From contig CH003228.1 of the NCBI GenBank assembly GCA_000149265.1, forward strand, positions 846,988-910,987: a stretch of DNA of 64,000 nt, given 5' to 3'. How positions within the stretch are numbered: the first letter of the stretch is position 1; the number at the start of each line of letters is the position of its first letter. The position numbers were made by a program, and so were the translations under genes. This DNA comes from Ciona savignyi. Taxonomy: Eukaryota > Chordata > Ascidiacea > Phlebobranchia > Cionidae. Under the pieces are notes generated by a model that saw only the letters and a program-made list of their open reading frames with translations, ran no database searches and was not told the DNA's origin. This document shows, piece by piece, positions 29,538 to 41,700 of this stretch.

Positions 29538-32500
29538 TCATTGTTTAGAAGCATATGGGGAGTTCTTTTTACAAGCAGCGCATCCAGAACGTGGGTCAGA
29601 CAAGCTCTGGTGGCAAGTACTACAATCATTTTCCATTCCACCACCGAGGCCTGCTGACAACGCTTTCACGATATAAGGATCGCATTTCGAACCTTCTCGG
29701 AATTCGTCCTTCGTAAGTCTGCCATCTTTATTCTGGGAACAGGAATATGTATAGGGGAGACAGTGCAAAAAAGAGTACAGTGCTAAGTTAAGAATTTGAC
29801 TGATGAGTGTCACTGATCCACAGTCACCATGAATTCAGTAGGTTTCATTTATCCACTAAGGTCCAGAAGCACTCCCACTGAGGGCGCTGCGGGGCCCGGG
29901 TCACTTCTTGTATCCATGTCGGTTTAAGTCTATTTATTCTTAACCAACCGCATATTGTGAATTCATTTGTTTAGCGATATAAAACACACTACCATGGATA
30001 CAAAATACGAAACTATAGAGTTCACCGTAAAGTATATAATATGGATGTGTAATGTTAAGAAATGGTCATTATTGTTTAGTAACTTGATTCGGGAAACAGC
30101 TAGTGATTATCGCAATAAAAAGTCTTTGATTACAAACCTGGTCCATTTGGCAAAATATCTTGTCCACTCTTTTTTCGGGTGTGTTTTCATCCTCTGGTAA
30201 ATCCATTGCATTGCCCTATAACACAGTTAATTAGGCAATTATTAAATGAATAATGGATTTCGAAATATTCCAAGCTGCGATGCTGGGCAAGATAAAGGTG
30301 GATAGAATACCATTGCCTATGATAATAGGATGTGAAATTTAAATTTAATCCCTGTGAATGAGAAACTCATAGGGCGTTAACACACGGTCAGTCGCCAGAT
30401 TACCTTGCAACCATCGTCCGGTTAAATCGGAGCTAATAAAACATAAACGTTTCGTATAAAAACATAATCCCCTATGAGTTATTGGGATAATTACAGTATG
30501 TTATATACGACAGAGAGGTGGTGTTTGTGTATGTTCAGCCATTAATTCAGTTGTTAAAGCAACGTCCGATAAGTGCGTTGCCCACTAAGAAACAATTTAC
30601 ACTAATATGTCATTAGTTTTGGATTTTGCAACGGTCTTGCTTATTTCAGTTTTTTTGTTATTTTTATCTGAATGGCAGAAAAATGGTAAAATATTTCTAA
30701 AATTTCATTGATATGACGGGTTTACGATTTATATGTGACATATTATCATTTAATAGACATACAAAGGGTTGCAATAAAAGATACCCTTGTATACCATATT
30801 GTACAGCATGACATAGTGCTGTAATACTAGCACGCCAGCCCCAATAATAATGATGATAATAATAATAATAATAAGGCATGTGACTTAAGTTTCGATATAA
30901 ATGTTATGAAGACGCCTTCTTATTTGGGTGTCTTCATAAATATTTCAAACTTCAGGTGCAGCAAGCAACGTTTTAAAGTGGAAATTAAGACCCATTGAAA
31001 ACAAATTTGTCTTATTGATTTCTTTGAGGCATTAGCTTTCTAATCAGTGTAACTATGGCCATGGAATAAATTGCACGAACACACGGGTGCAGACACTTAC
31101 CACCATTGAGTAAATCGCATCTACTATGTTCAACATTTCTTCTCGTGTTATAAAACCGTCATGATCCAAATCATACAAATTGAAGGCCCCTGTGCAGTTT
31201 TTGAAATCAATAATATTAAACTTTGGCCTACAATATAGCATGCGTGGACTAAGTTTTAATAATTTATGGTTTTGAATACTCTAAAACACAGGGAATTTAT
31301 AAAATAGGACTAATGTACACCTTGCTTCTTAAATATGGACTGATAATACTAAGTCTTATTGTTTTTGATCGAATATGAATTTTGAATAAACAAAGCACCC
31401 GACGACACGAACATGCTCATAGTTAACGAAATGCGAAGAACAAAAAGGTCTACGCACTGCTTCGATCAATACTTGTTCTACTTTTAGACGTGATGGGTAA
31501 AACTTACAATCTAGCTTTTCATCAAGGTTTCCACGAGATGTTACTGACAGGGCTGAAATAAATTCCTTAAACGTAATGAAGCCGTCCTGTAATGAAAAGG
31601 CATGAGTTTCGTTATATTACGGTCCTACCACAAACAAATCGAAACATTTTTTATATATTGTGCACAGAGCTCTTGTTTTCCCATTCCTTAAATATCCTTA
31701 GAGCAGGTTTATTTCTAGATAATTTTATCTATAATTGTATTATATGTCAAATCCACCAAAAGATGTTTCCGACAGCAATCAATTATTTGGGAATTTCGCG
31801 GTTTTCGGCTTCTTCACGCGGTAGTGTTCTTTGCATCATCTTATTAATGCTTGGCAGAACGGCAATTCAAAAAACACCTTTTTTTGCAGTAATGTTTTAA
31901 TTTTTACCTTGTCTGAATCGAAGACATTGAAAACGAAATTAGCGAATTTCGACGGATTACCGTTGGGAAAAAACTGCTGGTAGACTCCCTGGAACTCCTG
32001 GGAAAGAAATATTGATATTTAGTTAAACATTTTCACACACTAATGAAACAAAATAAACTATGGAAAGTATGTCATATTAACGTTGCTATAAACATCGGGC
32101 TACCTCTTTCTTCAAGTATCCATTAGGACAGTCTTTCATGAAATCTCGGTACCATTTTTGAATTTCTTTCTTGTCAACTGAAAGGGTATTATGGATTGTG
32201 ATAAATAATGTATAAAGCTATTACAGAGATAAGCGTCATAGAAAGTACCTGAATACCCCCTATAAACCTATTCCAAAACTATAATTTAAGATAAAATAGA
32301 ATATCAAAATGACGTCCATTCCCGGTAATATGAAAACGGGAGGTGTTGTAAAACGACCAATGGCCAAATTAGCTCGTGTCCACGGTCGAGTTACCCGAGT
32401 TATTGCAGTGTATTTATTGCCGTGTAAAAAAGTCCGTCTTTGCCCCTTAAAGCACCATATGCCACACGGGCAAAGTGTCTTGCATGTGGGTAATACTACA

Positions 32501-33094
32501 TAATGAGTGCTTTTGATCCGACGCTTTCCGAAAAAGGTAACCCCGACAATATAGTCAATGAGTTGCAATATTTCGATGAACCATCATAAACCAGTGGGCG
32601 TTAAATTGGAGATGATGTACACCTGATGTATAAATATGTTTTATACAGAGGGTTTTTCGTTGGTATCGCGCAAGTTGGTAATATACGTGAGAAACTGTAG
32701 TGCATAATTTTTAATAAAATTCTGGTCACGCCCGAATATGAACCACCGGGCACCAACAATGCCACCGCCACTACGCTTCGGTCGATACATTAGCTGGATT
32801 TCTGCAGTCGAAATCAATATTAATTAAATCCCGCGTGGTTGTATTGCCTTGGGAGTTATAGGCCAGAAATGTATACAGTGGATTTTGAGTGTCCACCTAA
32901 TAAAAAATGTATGGGCTCCACGTGTACCCAAGACAAACTACTTAATCAAATGGTATACCGCACAAACTATGTTTTTTTTGTAACAATGCTTTCTGAAACT
33001 ATTATAATAAAATCAAAACATGCAACTTACAATGAGTCGTGCTTTGTAAGTCCTGTGCGTCTTCAGCGCTTAGTTTGCTACCACCTTTTCCCAT
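29538..33094 (-). CDS. NCS1: Neuronal calcium sensor (NCS1/frequenin-like) with Cys-rich tail
   Basis: This is a myristoylated EF-hand calcium sensor. Seven exons join in frame to 222 codons: 33031-33094, 32104-32177, 31908-31997, 31508-31586, 31101-31189, 30138-30215, 29538-29732. The start MGKGGSKL gives an N-terminal Gly for myristoylation. EF1 is degenerate with the family Cys-Pro (DCPNG). EF2 ([13 protein letters not shown]), EF3 ([13 protein letters not shown]) and EF4 ([13 protein letters not shown]) keep their calcium ligands. The linker [12 protein letters not shown] and [14 protein letters not shown] point to NCS1/frequenin rather than VILIP or recoverin. Vertebrate NCS1 is 190 residues and ends soon after this point. 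Here a tail of about 35 residues follows, with a CX2CX10CX2C pattern (CSTC ... CAAC). The tail is in the same exon as EF4, with no splice uncertainty. Confidence 0.92.
30360..30425 (-). repeat. SINE fragment in NCS1 intron
   Basis: GGGCGTTAACACACGG, GCCAGATTACCTTGC and CCATCGTCCGGTTA match the 3' half of the minus-oriented SINE copies at 49.7 and 61.6 kb. Confidence 0.6.
30843..30873. repeat. AAT/GAT trinucleotide microsatellite
   Basis: A run of AAT units interrupted by two GAT units lies in an NCS1-like intron. Confidence 0.9.
32305..32420 (-). repeat. SINE fragment in NCS1 intron 1
   Basis: CATTCCCGGTAATATGAAAA through CACGGTCGAGTTACCCGAGT TATTGCAGTGTA parallels the 3' half of the SINE copy at 49.66-49.96 kb, with substitutions. 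Confidence 0.6.
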
Positions 33095-35749
33095 CTTGGT
33101 GGAAGTTCCGATGTAAAAGTAAATTATTAAACTGTACAAACTTTAAACTTGCTTGGTACGGTAGATAAAAGTTATTAATTAGAATGACAGTCAAGTACAA
33201 GGTCTACAATAACAAAATAAGTGCTTAAATGCAAATATTGAAATACTGGTTCGTAATATTTTTAATCTTACTTCAAACTGCAGAATAAAACTTTACAGTC
33301 GTTTATACCACGCGACCGTCTGAACAGACTCAACAATTTTAACTCAATATAACCGACTGTCGACACATCTACAATTCATTTTCATCTTTAACCAATCTCC
33401 CTGCGTCTTAGTCCTATAATTGTGCATTGTTGTAAAAATCAATTTCTCATTAAAATGTTAAAAATCATAAAGCGCCTAACATAATATATTGCATTGTCGG
33501 TCTCAATCTCATTTCCATTGAAACTGTCAAGCAACGAATTGGAATTTGAATAGCAGGTAGGACGGGTTTATGAAAAATTAATGCTTTTTTCACGTAGAAG
33601 ACTATTCCAATGCGCCGGTGGGCTCTGGTTTCTATATAAATACAATTTATACTTTTATAATTAACACTAAAAATAATGTTGCTATACGAAAATCTTTTTT
33701 TCGAAAACGGTGTGAACTGTTTTTGCATAAATGCAACTTTTTTGACGATTTCAGACGTATAAGACACGCCTGACACGGGTTTAATGAAAAATGTACAAAA
33801 TAAGGGATATTTCCATGGGTTATTAAAAAAAACGAGTACCTGATTTTCTTCTTTGGTAAATGCAATAACATTAGACCAAATTGGTTTAAAATTTGGTAAT
33901 TAAATTATATAATTAGTATTTCGCGAACCTAAGAAAGTGAAATTTCCTGGGGAAAAACCACAAACCTTGGGCTTGAACATAACTAGGTCCTGTAAGATAC
34001 CTTATCTAAAAGTTTCTTACCAATTTGATAACTCCTAGATGATATCGGACGTCAAGTCATACCTGTCAATGCTTTAGACGAAAAAAACTAAGAAAAATAA
34101 AATGTGACATTTATCCAAAAGGGATCCATAATGATTGCAAGCAACACTTTTAAAAGTTCGCAAAATTAGGTCGCAAGTATACATATGCTACATATGTATA
34201 CCCGCAATCTTCATATATATTCGATCAAAATATTGCAACTTGACTTTTACAAGGTCTCTTGTTTTAATTAATTTTTTGAGTACGTCATGCTGCAATAGAA
34301 ATGCAATCTTCATTATAAAAGTTTTGCTCTAATTTCGACTCATTTAGATAAGCCGTTTGATAGATCCAATTACTTAACAAATCCCAGTACAGGGTTTAAG
34401 GATAGGCGCTACCGTTCTCTACTATGATAAAAACAAAGGCGGTATACTATGCGCAGTTTTCTATTTTTTCTTTCTCCGAATGAAATTTCTCTAAAAGATT
34501 CATTCATGCATGTCCTTCATTTACTGCTGTTTAAAAAAACATCGCCAAGGCCATGTAGGTGCTACATTGTAGAACAAGCTTAAAAAATGTCAATTGTTGA
34601 GGATCAATCAAAAATTTTCCTGCCCGAAGTTTATTTTTAAATTTTTGAATGTTGATATTAAAATTTGTTTACTATTGTTCAACATTTTTTAAGTACCTGA
34701 GACTAAAACTCACACTATGACATACACGTTGTAAGTTAGTACGGCTCGAGTCTCATGTTCCTATGTCTATATATAATAATTTCGATAATCTTAAGCTGTA
34801 TTAATCTTATAACATGTGTATAAAGCTAGTACCTTTGTGTTGATACATTGCAAGAAATTCAATCGGTTTAACTGGATATACAATGTTAGTATTCGGATGA
34901 AAACTGCCCATACCTACTACCACCGGTGTCCAGTTTAAGAAAAGGATCACATGTTTGTGAAAATCATGGGTCTACTAAATCCTTAGGAGATTGATTGCAG
35001 AAATTACCTGTAACTGTCATATACAAATATATTTTGTTTTACAAATAAACTGCGAAATTGTCTCACGCAGTTTGGAACACACTTCTCTAACTTCCGTTTT
35101 CCCACAGTGCCAACTTAAATTGAAGGAGCTTCTCGTTTAGATGCAAAACCGACTGCGCAGTGCTTCAGCTTCTATTGATTTGCTAATCAATTGCCGACCT
35201 CCTTTCGTACAGTTCGATACAAATTAAAACAACCCCCCAAAAAAGATTCTCTGAAAATGACAGTGCCAGTATACAGACAAACTGATCCTACGACCTCACT
35301 TTTTGCTTTGCAGCCTATTCTAAATCTCTTATTTCGCTACAAACTACATTCATCGCCCCTTAAACTTTATACAATACAAAAATATAATTTATTTTACTAA
35401 AATCGTTCTAAAAATCATAAAAACAATAAAAAATAAATTGTATATTATACCTGAAGAGTAATTTGTAGGTAAAACGATGTCATATATTGTTTGCTTAAAA
35501 TAAAGCGAATGTTGATTTAGTTGTTTGCTGTGAATCTAGTGGCTAAAATGTATAGTATTGATTTTGTAATGTAAATCATAAGTTAGGCAACATTTATATA
35601 GGCAACATTTTGTAATGTAAATCATAAGTTGATTTACCACACAACAGCGATTTAAAACTCACTTTTACTTGTGCTTCGAATAATAAGGAAGCGTAGAACG
35701 CTATATTAAGGCTGTACTATAAACGACACAGTGAACTGAGTGCACCTGG
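33095..35749. other. Spacer between the NCS1-like gene and TTLL10
   Basis: This should include the NCS1-like promoter and the TTLL10 3' UTR. It holds a decayed copy of the hairpin-ended repeat (33.94-34.14 kb) and a tandem duplication of a 46-bp unit at 35561-35630 sharing a 24-bp block (TTGTAATGTAAATCATAAGT). No coding exon recognised. Confidence 0.6.
33935..34137 (+). repeat. Decayed copy of the ~336-bp hairpin-ended repeat
   Basis: The order CCTGGGGAA, ATAACTAGGTCCTGT, AGTTTCTTACCAATTTGAT, CTAGATGATATCGGACG, CATACCTGTCAATGCTTTAG, GACGAAAAAAACTAAGAAAA and ATCCAAAAGGGATCCATAAT follows the last unit and 3' end of the array at 49.06-49.32 kb. It is a diverged single copy. Confidence 0.7.
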
Positions 35750-38700
35750 TTAACCTGCTGTTAATAAGTTGTGGTCATCTGGAAACTGGCTACTGCTGTT
35801 CGATTTTGTATCGAGAATTGTAGGTCGAATGTGTGTGGGGGCAGCTGTTGCCACAGCTACCACTTTAGACAATGCGTTATGTGATTCAGGTGGCTGGGCG
35901 GAAGGTTCGACCTCTCTTCGTGAACTCTCGCATTTTTCACTTAAATTTGTGAGTGAAGTGGAGCTGTAAGCGGGGCCGGGTGGTCTTTTCTGATTGAATC
36001 GTGGAGATGTGGTTTCTAATGGACGCCGCTGGGATCCAAAACCCGGAGACTGGGTAACGACAGGTACTTTTAGAGCAACTTTCTTTGGTTTTGCGACCAC
36101 TTGTGAAGTAGGACTTGGTGAACTGTTGGTTCTGACGTCATGAACACGCGTTCGCAGCCTCCAGATTACTTTCTCTTCGGCGGAGTGATTCAGTCTCCGG
36201 GAAGTTTGCGTGGAAGAGTCAGAGTGACTTTGGATTCTTCCTGGATCTGACTGATGCATTCGTACGCCCTAAATTTGCAAAACAAGAATAAAAATAAGAG
36301 TAAAAATCGATACAGAGAAAATATTTGTACCTGATTGTTGTTTCGTTGAGGGACGGAAGTGATTCCGGCACTTCCGACCGGGATGGCGACACCGGGTAAA
36401 ACACAACGGTCGTCAACCTCTGCTGGGTTGTTTTGCATGTGTGCCGCAGCCAGATATAGAAGGGCGGAAGGTATAGCAGACTCATCAATAGATTCGTCTG
36501 CGGCAGAGTCATCAATAATTAGAAAATTATTCATCGCGTCTTACACATATTGGTTCCGTAACTCAACAGGGGACATAATTTGTTCCGACGAGCCACCGTA
36601 TTTTACCGTCCTTTGCGTTTTACCATCCCCGGGGAGATTATATTCTTAAAGGATGATCGACTGGCTTCTCAATACTGCATGTACTATAGACTCCAACGGT
36701 CAATTTCGTTACGGCAGAATTAAATAATTTATGCCATAATATCTACTTAGCATGCTGGGCGATGGTTAGCAATATAAGGAAGCTGAATGAAACGTAGAAT
36801 ATACTACGCGTTTGAGGCTTGAATAACAGCAGCAAAATTTAAAAAAAAAGCTAGGTACAATGCTAAGTACAAATACAACTGATTAAAATTGGGAAGATAA
36901 ATATAAGATTCTCACCCATAGCGACATTGCCGTTTATCAACTTCAACTTCGTTCGGTTTGATTTTTTGCCACCCGCAGTCGTCTTGTCAGTCTGTCCCGG
37001 CTGAACAAGTTTTGCTGCAATCATGAAAAGCCGCTAATTAAACCTCTCCATCAAGAGATCGGCACCAAAACACCGCAATTGCATTGGTGACAAGGCAAAC
37101 AAAACAGATTAACGAGGTAGTATTAACGCCGTGTGAGTATTATTAAACTTTATTAACGAAATAGTTTGAAAGCATATTACGTAGTTGTTTAATTTTTTTA
37201 AGTAGGGCTAAAGCAGGCGGTGTTAGCTGATGCGGCACGATTTAATCCCTTTTCGGGAATCAATATCACTTAATACAATAACGATCGTCTACAAATGAAG
37301 TCCATATCATCGGTGGGAGTGAGCGGAAGTAGGGTAGAGTCACGTTATATTGGTGAGATACAACTATAAAATCCATTTATTTAAGTTTAATTACAAATCG
37401 GCCCACCACCCGGCACTGAGACTGCAACAAGGCCGCGACGAGATTTTGGTCCGATTTCCAGGGTGCACGTTGTCGCCTGTAGACTTTGCCGTAGCCTCAC
37501 GTTCGTTGGGGTACGGAAAGCCGGTACGGTCTGTAAATATTTAGTTCGTGGTGGCTCGATTATGCAGGGTATGATGTTACCTTAAGATTTCCATTCAATA
37601 TGGAACGTGGGGAGGGCATAGGAGCGCCCACTGACGGAAGAGGTATTTCCGTTGCTGAAATAAAAAGACACATTAATCGGGCACAAACATACGACTTTGT
37701 ACATATATACCTTTCACGGAAAGAGAAGCAATGCGACTAATTTTTTTGTGCATAGAAACGGATTGCTTGACATTGGTATTCTTCGAACGCATCGGGCCCG
37801 AATTACCTGTATGTGTGATGGGACAGATAATCAATATCATTCAATAGGAAATGCCTGGTGCTTGTCGTTCATTGATGAAAGATGTATTTAAACAGCCATG
37901 TGTATTTTTATCTGTATTTTAGTACAACCTGTTTCACTTACATTTCGGCAGCAGAATTTGAGTTAAAACAGTTTAAACCTCAAACAACATTAGAATTACC
38001 AAAGTATACTACTTTGTTTACCATTGCAAAACACAATTGTAGCTGTCAACAAAATAATTAGCTAATAAAAAAATACAAAACACAACTACGTGATCTGTTT
38101 GCTAGCTGGTCGATTGTGTTGTTTGGTATGGCACTTAGTGGACATCGCTTGAACCCAATGGATAAATGTGGAAAGCAACATCTCAATCGTTACTATACAC
38201 ATCTACAGCTTCGGTAACCATAAATTAGGTGCAAGGTGAATTGAGGACAACACGTGTGATATAGCCCTTTGCGTTTTCTCATTCACAGGGTTAAATATGA
38301 ATAACCTATTTTACAAAGTGTTGTTTCGATTGTTTAATGTAACAATGCCTAGGATTACCTATTTTTTAGCCACAATTGCGACATGTATTTCTAGTATTGT
38401 AGCTCAGTAGGTTAACTATATATCTCTGAGGCACTGACCAGATAAAATCACAATTTTCATATCCAACGCCGGATAATTTCAGCTCATCCCATGACCAATT
38501 GGTAAAACGATATCAGTGCAATTTTTCAACAAGCCACTACAAAAGGGCGGGTTTATCACATGCTTACTACCTGAAATAGTGTTGGTGGAGTAGGAGCTAC
38601 TGTGGTAAGAGAGGGGAAGCTTGGCGGAGAGTCGTCGATATGAGTCGGGCGAGCCACATCCGGAGATCGCCAATAATTCATCGTCTTCATCCTCATCAAA

Positions 38701-41700
38701 CTCATCCTCTTCCCCACTATCTTCCTCCAGGATCTGCTCAAATATATTCTCTGGTTCCAACATTCCTGTAAAACGTGACAATTTATATTTTATTAAAATA
38801 TAAGTTTTAATGTGAGGATAATTTTAAATTAGCCGAAGCAACAATGTAATATTTAAAAATGTTATTTTCCCAAGGCAACACGAAGTTCTTTACAGTTTTT
38901 CTTTAAGCAAGTAAGATAAGAACAGTCATTATAACACAGACAGTGTTACAAGTCAAAAGTTAGGTTGCCAGAGCTATTCCAGCGATGAATCTTACAACAA
39001 CATTAAAGTGAATCTTTTAAGTCTTCTAAATCAAGGCAGTGTCTAATACATAGATCACTATTGAGTAGACATAGGTAGTGAACAAACAGAGATCCAAGTA
39101 GTTACAGATGAAACCCGAGATTTAACATCCTACCAAACTCATCTTGCATGTTTCCATCCATATCCTCATCTACATCTGGAGGACTTGATTCGTAAGTTGG
39201 AAGATCCGTTCTATTTGGAGTCAACATCCCGTTCCTTGCTTTATGTGCCTATGGAAGTATTTTATAATAATAATTATCCAAGCAGGGTTATGCACAATTG
39301 CAATATGTTAACATTTGACATTAAACCGTTTTTAAATCATTGAATTTGATACAACTAGTTTAAGGTAATATTAAGTAATTTGACACAAAAGTGGGAGATA
39401 ATCGAACCAAGCGTCTGATCATGACCTACGTCATTATATCCAAGACAATGCAGAGACAATACCTTTACGAACAGTTATTTTTTTTAATAATTAAAAAAAT
39501 AACAATATAGACGCATGTGTGTTGAAGTATTTGTTTTTTTGTTTCATTGTGGAAAAACATATGTCTGCTACAGATGAGTAAACCTACATAATTGATTATT
39601 TTCGAGCTTGAAGCAGCAGCTAATGCTGCATTGTTCATGTTGTTTCTCCTTGGGCTTTCCATGGAATTGAAGGTAGCATGGCTGGATATGCGCGACTCAA
39701 CTTGGGCGTATTTGCGGTTGAATTTGGGAGCGGAATACGGTCGACTGTTCACTGTACCTGGTGGTTGTATTTTTATTTATGCCGATATAAAATGAATGAT
39801 ATTAGTTAACCTGGTCATCACACTTTTAATTTATTACCTCACAATAGAAGAACTGGAAACAACGTAGGCCTACTTCATTTTATAAAATTCAAAGCAACAT
39901 TCAAAGAAAAACCTATAGAGGCAAGTCAAATAAAAAAAACATGAAGTATAATTAACAGGTTACTTAGTTATATATTAACAAGTTATTAACAAGTTATAAT
40001 TAACAAGGTATTAAAAAACATCAATGTTTAATACATTTGAAATTACAAGGACTTGAGTAACATGAAGTAACAGTAACATGAAATCTTAAAAAACTAATAA
40101 TTTCTCACCCCCAGCATAGAAGGGTTTGGTTGAAACATTGGGGGTGCTTTTAGACTGCACCATCCTGTATTGGGAGCAGGAGGTGGCAGCAACCACAGTG
40201 GAGGTGGGGAGGTTGCGATACACTGATTGTGGGGCAGCTGTTGGGATGTTGGAGGGGACGGTGTTTGGGGAAGTGGATTGTACGGGGGAAACCTGGCTTC
40301 CGTTACTTGATGACATAGTGGTTGTTGTGGTTGTGTTGCTGTTGACGTCGTTATTTGTTGTAGTATTGTTGCTCCGACGATACTGTTTTGAAATAACAAT
40401 ATTAATATAGGTAAACATTTCAAACCGTGGTTGTTTCTTGTTCATGCTGAAGATACATGTTTTATCAGTTTACCACAGTCATCATGGTTAGTTGGCATCA
40501 AAAGAGCAAGGATGGTATAAAATCTAAAAAATATTGATATTTTTTTAGTTTAAGCATATGCTGTGCCTGTATGAAATATCAAGTTGTCTAAAATTCATCT
40601 TAATGACACACAGCTGAACCACTGAATAATCATTATACAGAAAGTTTCAAGCAGGAATACATACAATGTATTGTCCAGGGACGAAACGTTTTCTTCGTTG
40701 AGCACTTCTCACTCGCTTCCGAGCTTCAGCTGCCGATTGTAGACGTTCTCTTCGTTCAGCTGCCTCAATCACATCCCCATTATACAGCAGTGTAAAGTTT
40801 TTTTGAGATGCAAGTGGCATTATTCTTTCACGTTTGTTTGCTTTGTCAAAAATCTCAAGGGCAAGTTCTGCGAAATTAGAGAGTGAATATGACAAAATTG
40901 ATTGTATGTTAGCAAGTGATTTGTGAGTGCATATTGACATTTTTAAAGTTAGATCCATAACTGGTATTAAAACAGGAACTATTTAGCAAGTTTATTTTTC
41001 ACAGGTCATTAAATTTAAACATTCGAACCGGTTGCATTAACCAGAACCCCACAGAGCTCACCAGAACTTACTTAGTGTTTCATCAACAATATCAGGCATG
41101 ATTTCACGCAAAGTTTCGCAGTTGGTGTGGAGAGCTGGATTGCAATTCATCTCCAACAAAGTAATCTGAACAGAATAATGACAAACCAGTTAGCTCAATC
41201 TGTAAAAACTTTGGTGGTCTGCGGGTAGTCAAAGGGCTGTGGGATCGAAACCAGCCAATGTCTGGATGGTTGTGTAATTTGGTAATAAGTTCTTCTAAAA
41301 CTAAAGGAATGTCACAAGCACATACAAAACAGCAGAGAAGCGCAACAATTGCCTGGTTATAACTCTACCAGGTTTTTAAATTCACTTGGATAAAACATGA
41401 ATATCCTTTCTTATGATTGTTTGTTTAAATAGTTATTTCTTCTCATTGAGAGTAACTGCTGCTTTTTCTTTGATTGTTTAACATGGACTGAAAACAAAAG
41501 GTAAATTTTCACCACATCTATGCAATGTAATTTTTTTTAGCTATAGTTTAATTTATTTTTTCTTCATGACATTAAAGAAGAATAGCAGATTTATTTTAAC
41601 AAAATAGAGAGAATAAAATGGCAAAACAACAGCAGCTGTTCTTATAAATAAACAACCTGTTTTTTTTGTTTTTTTCACCTGTTGTGCAATAAACAGAAGC

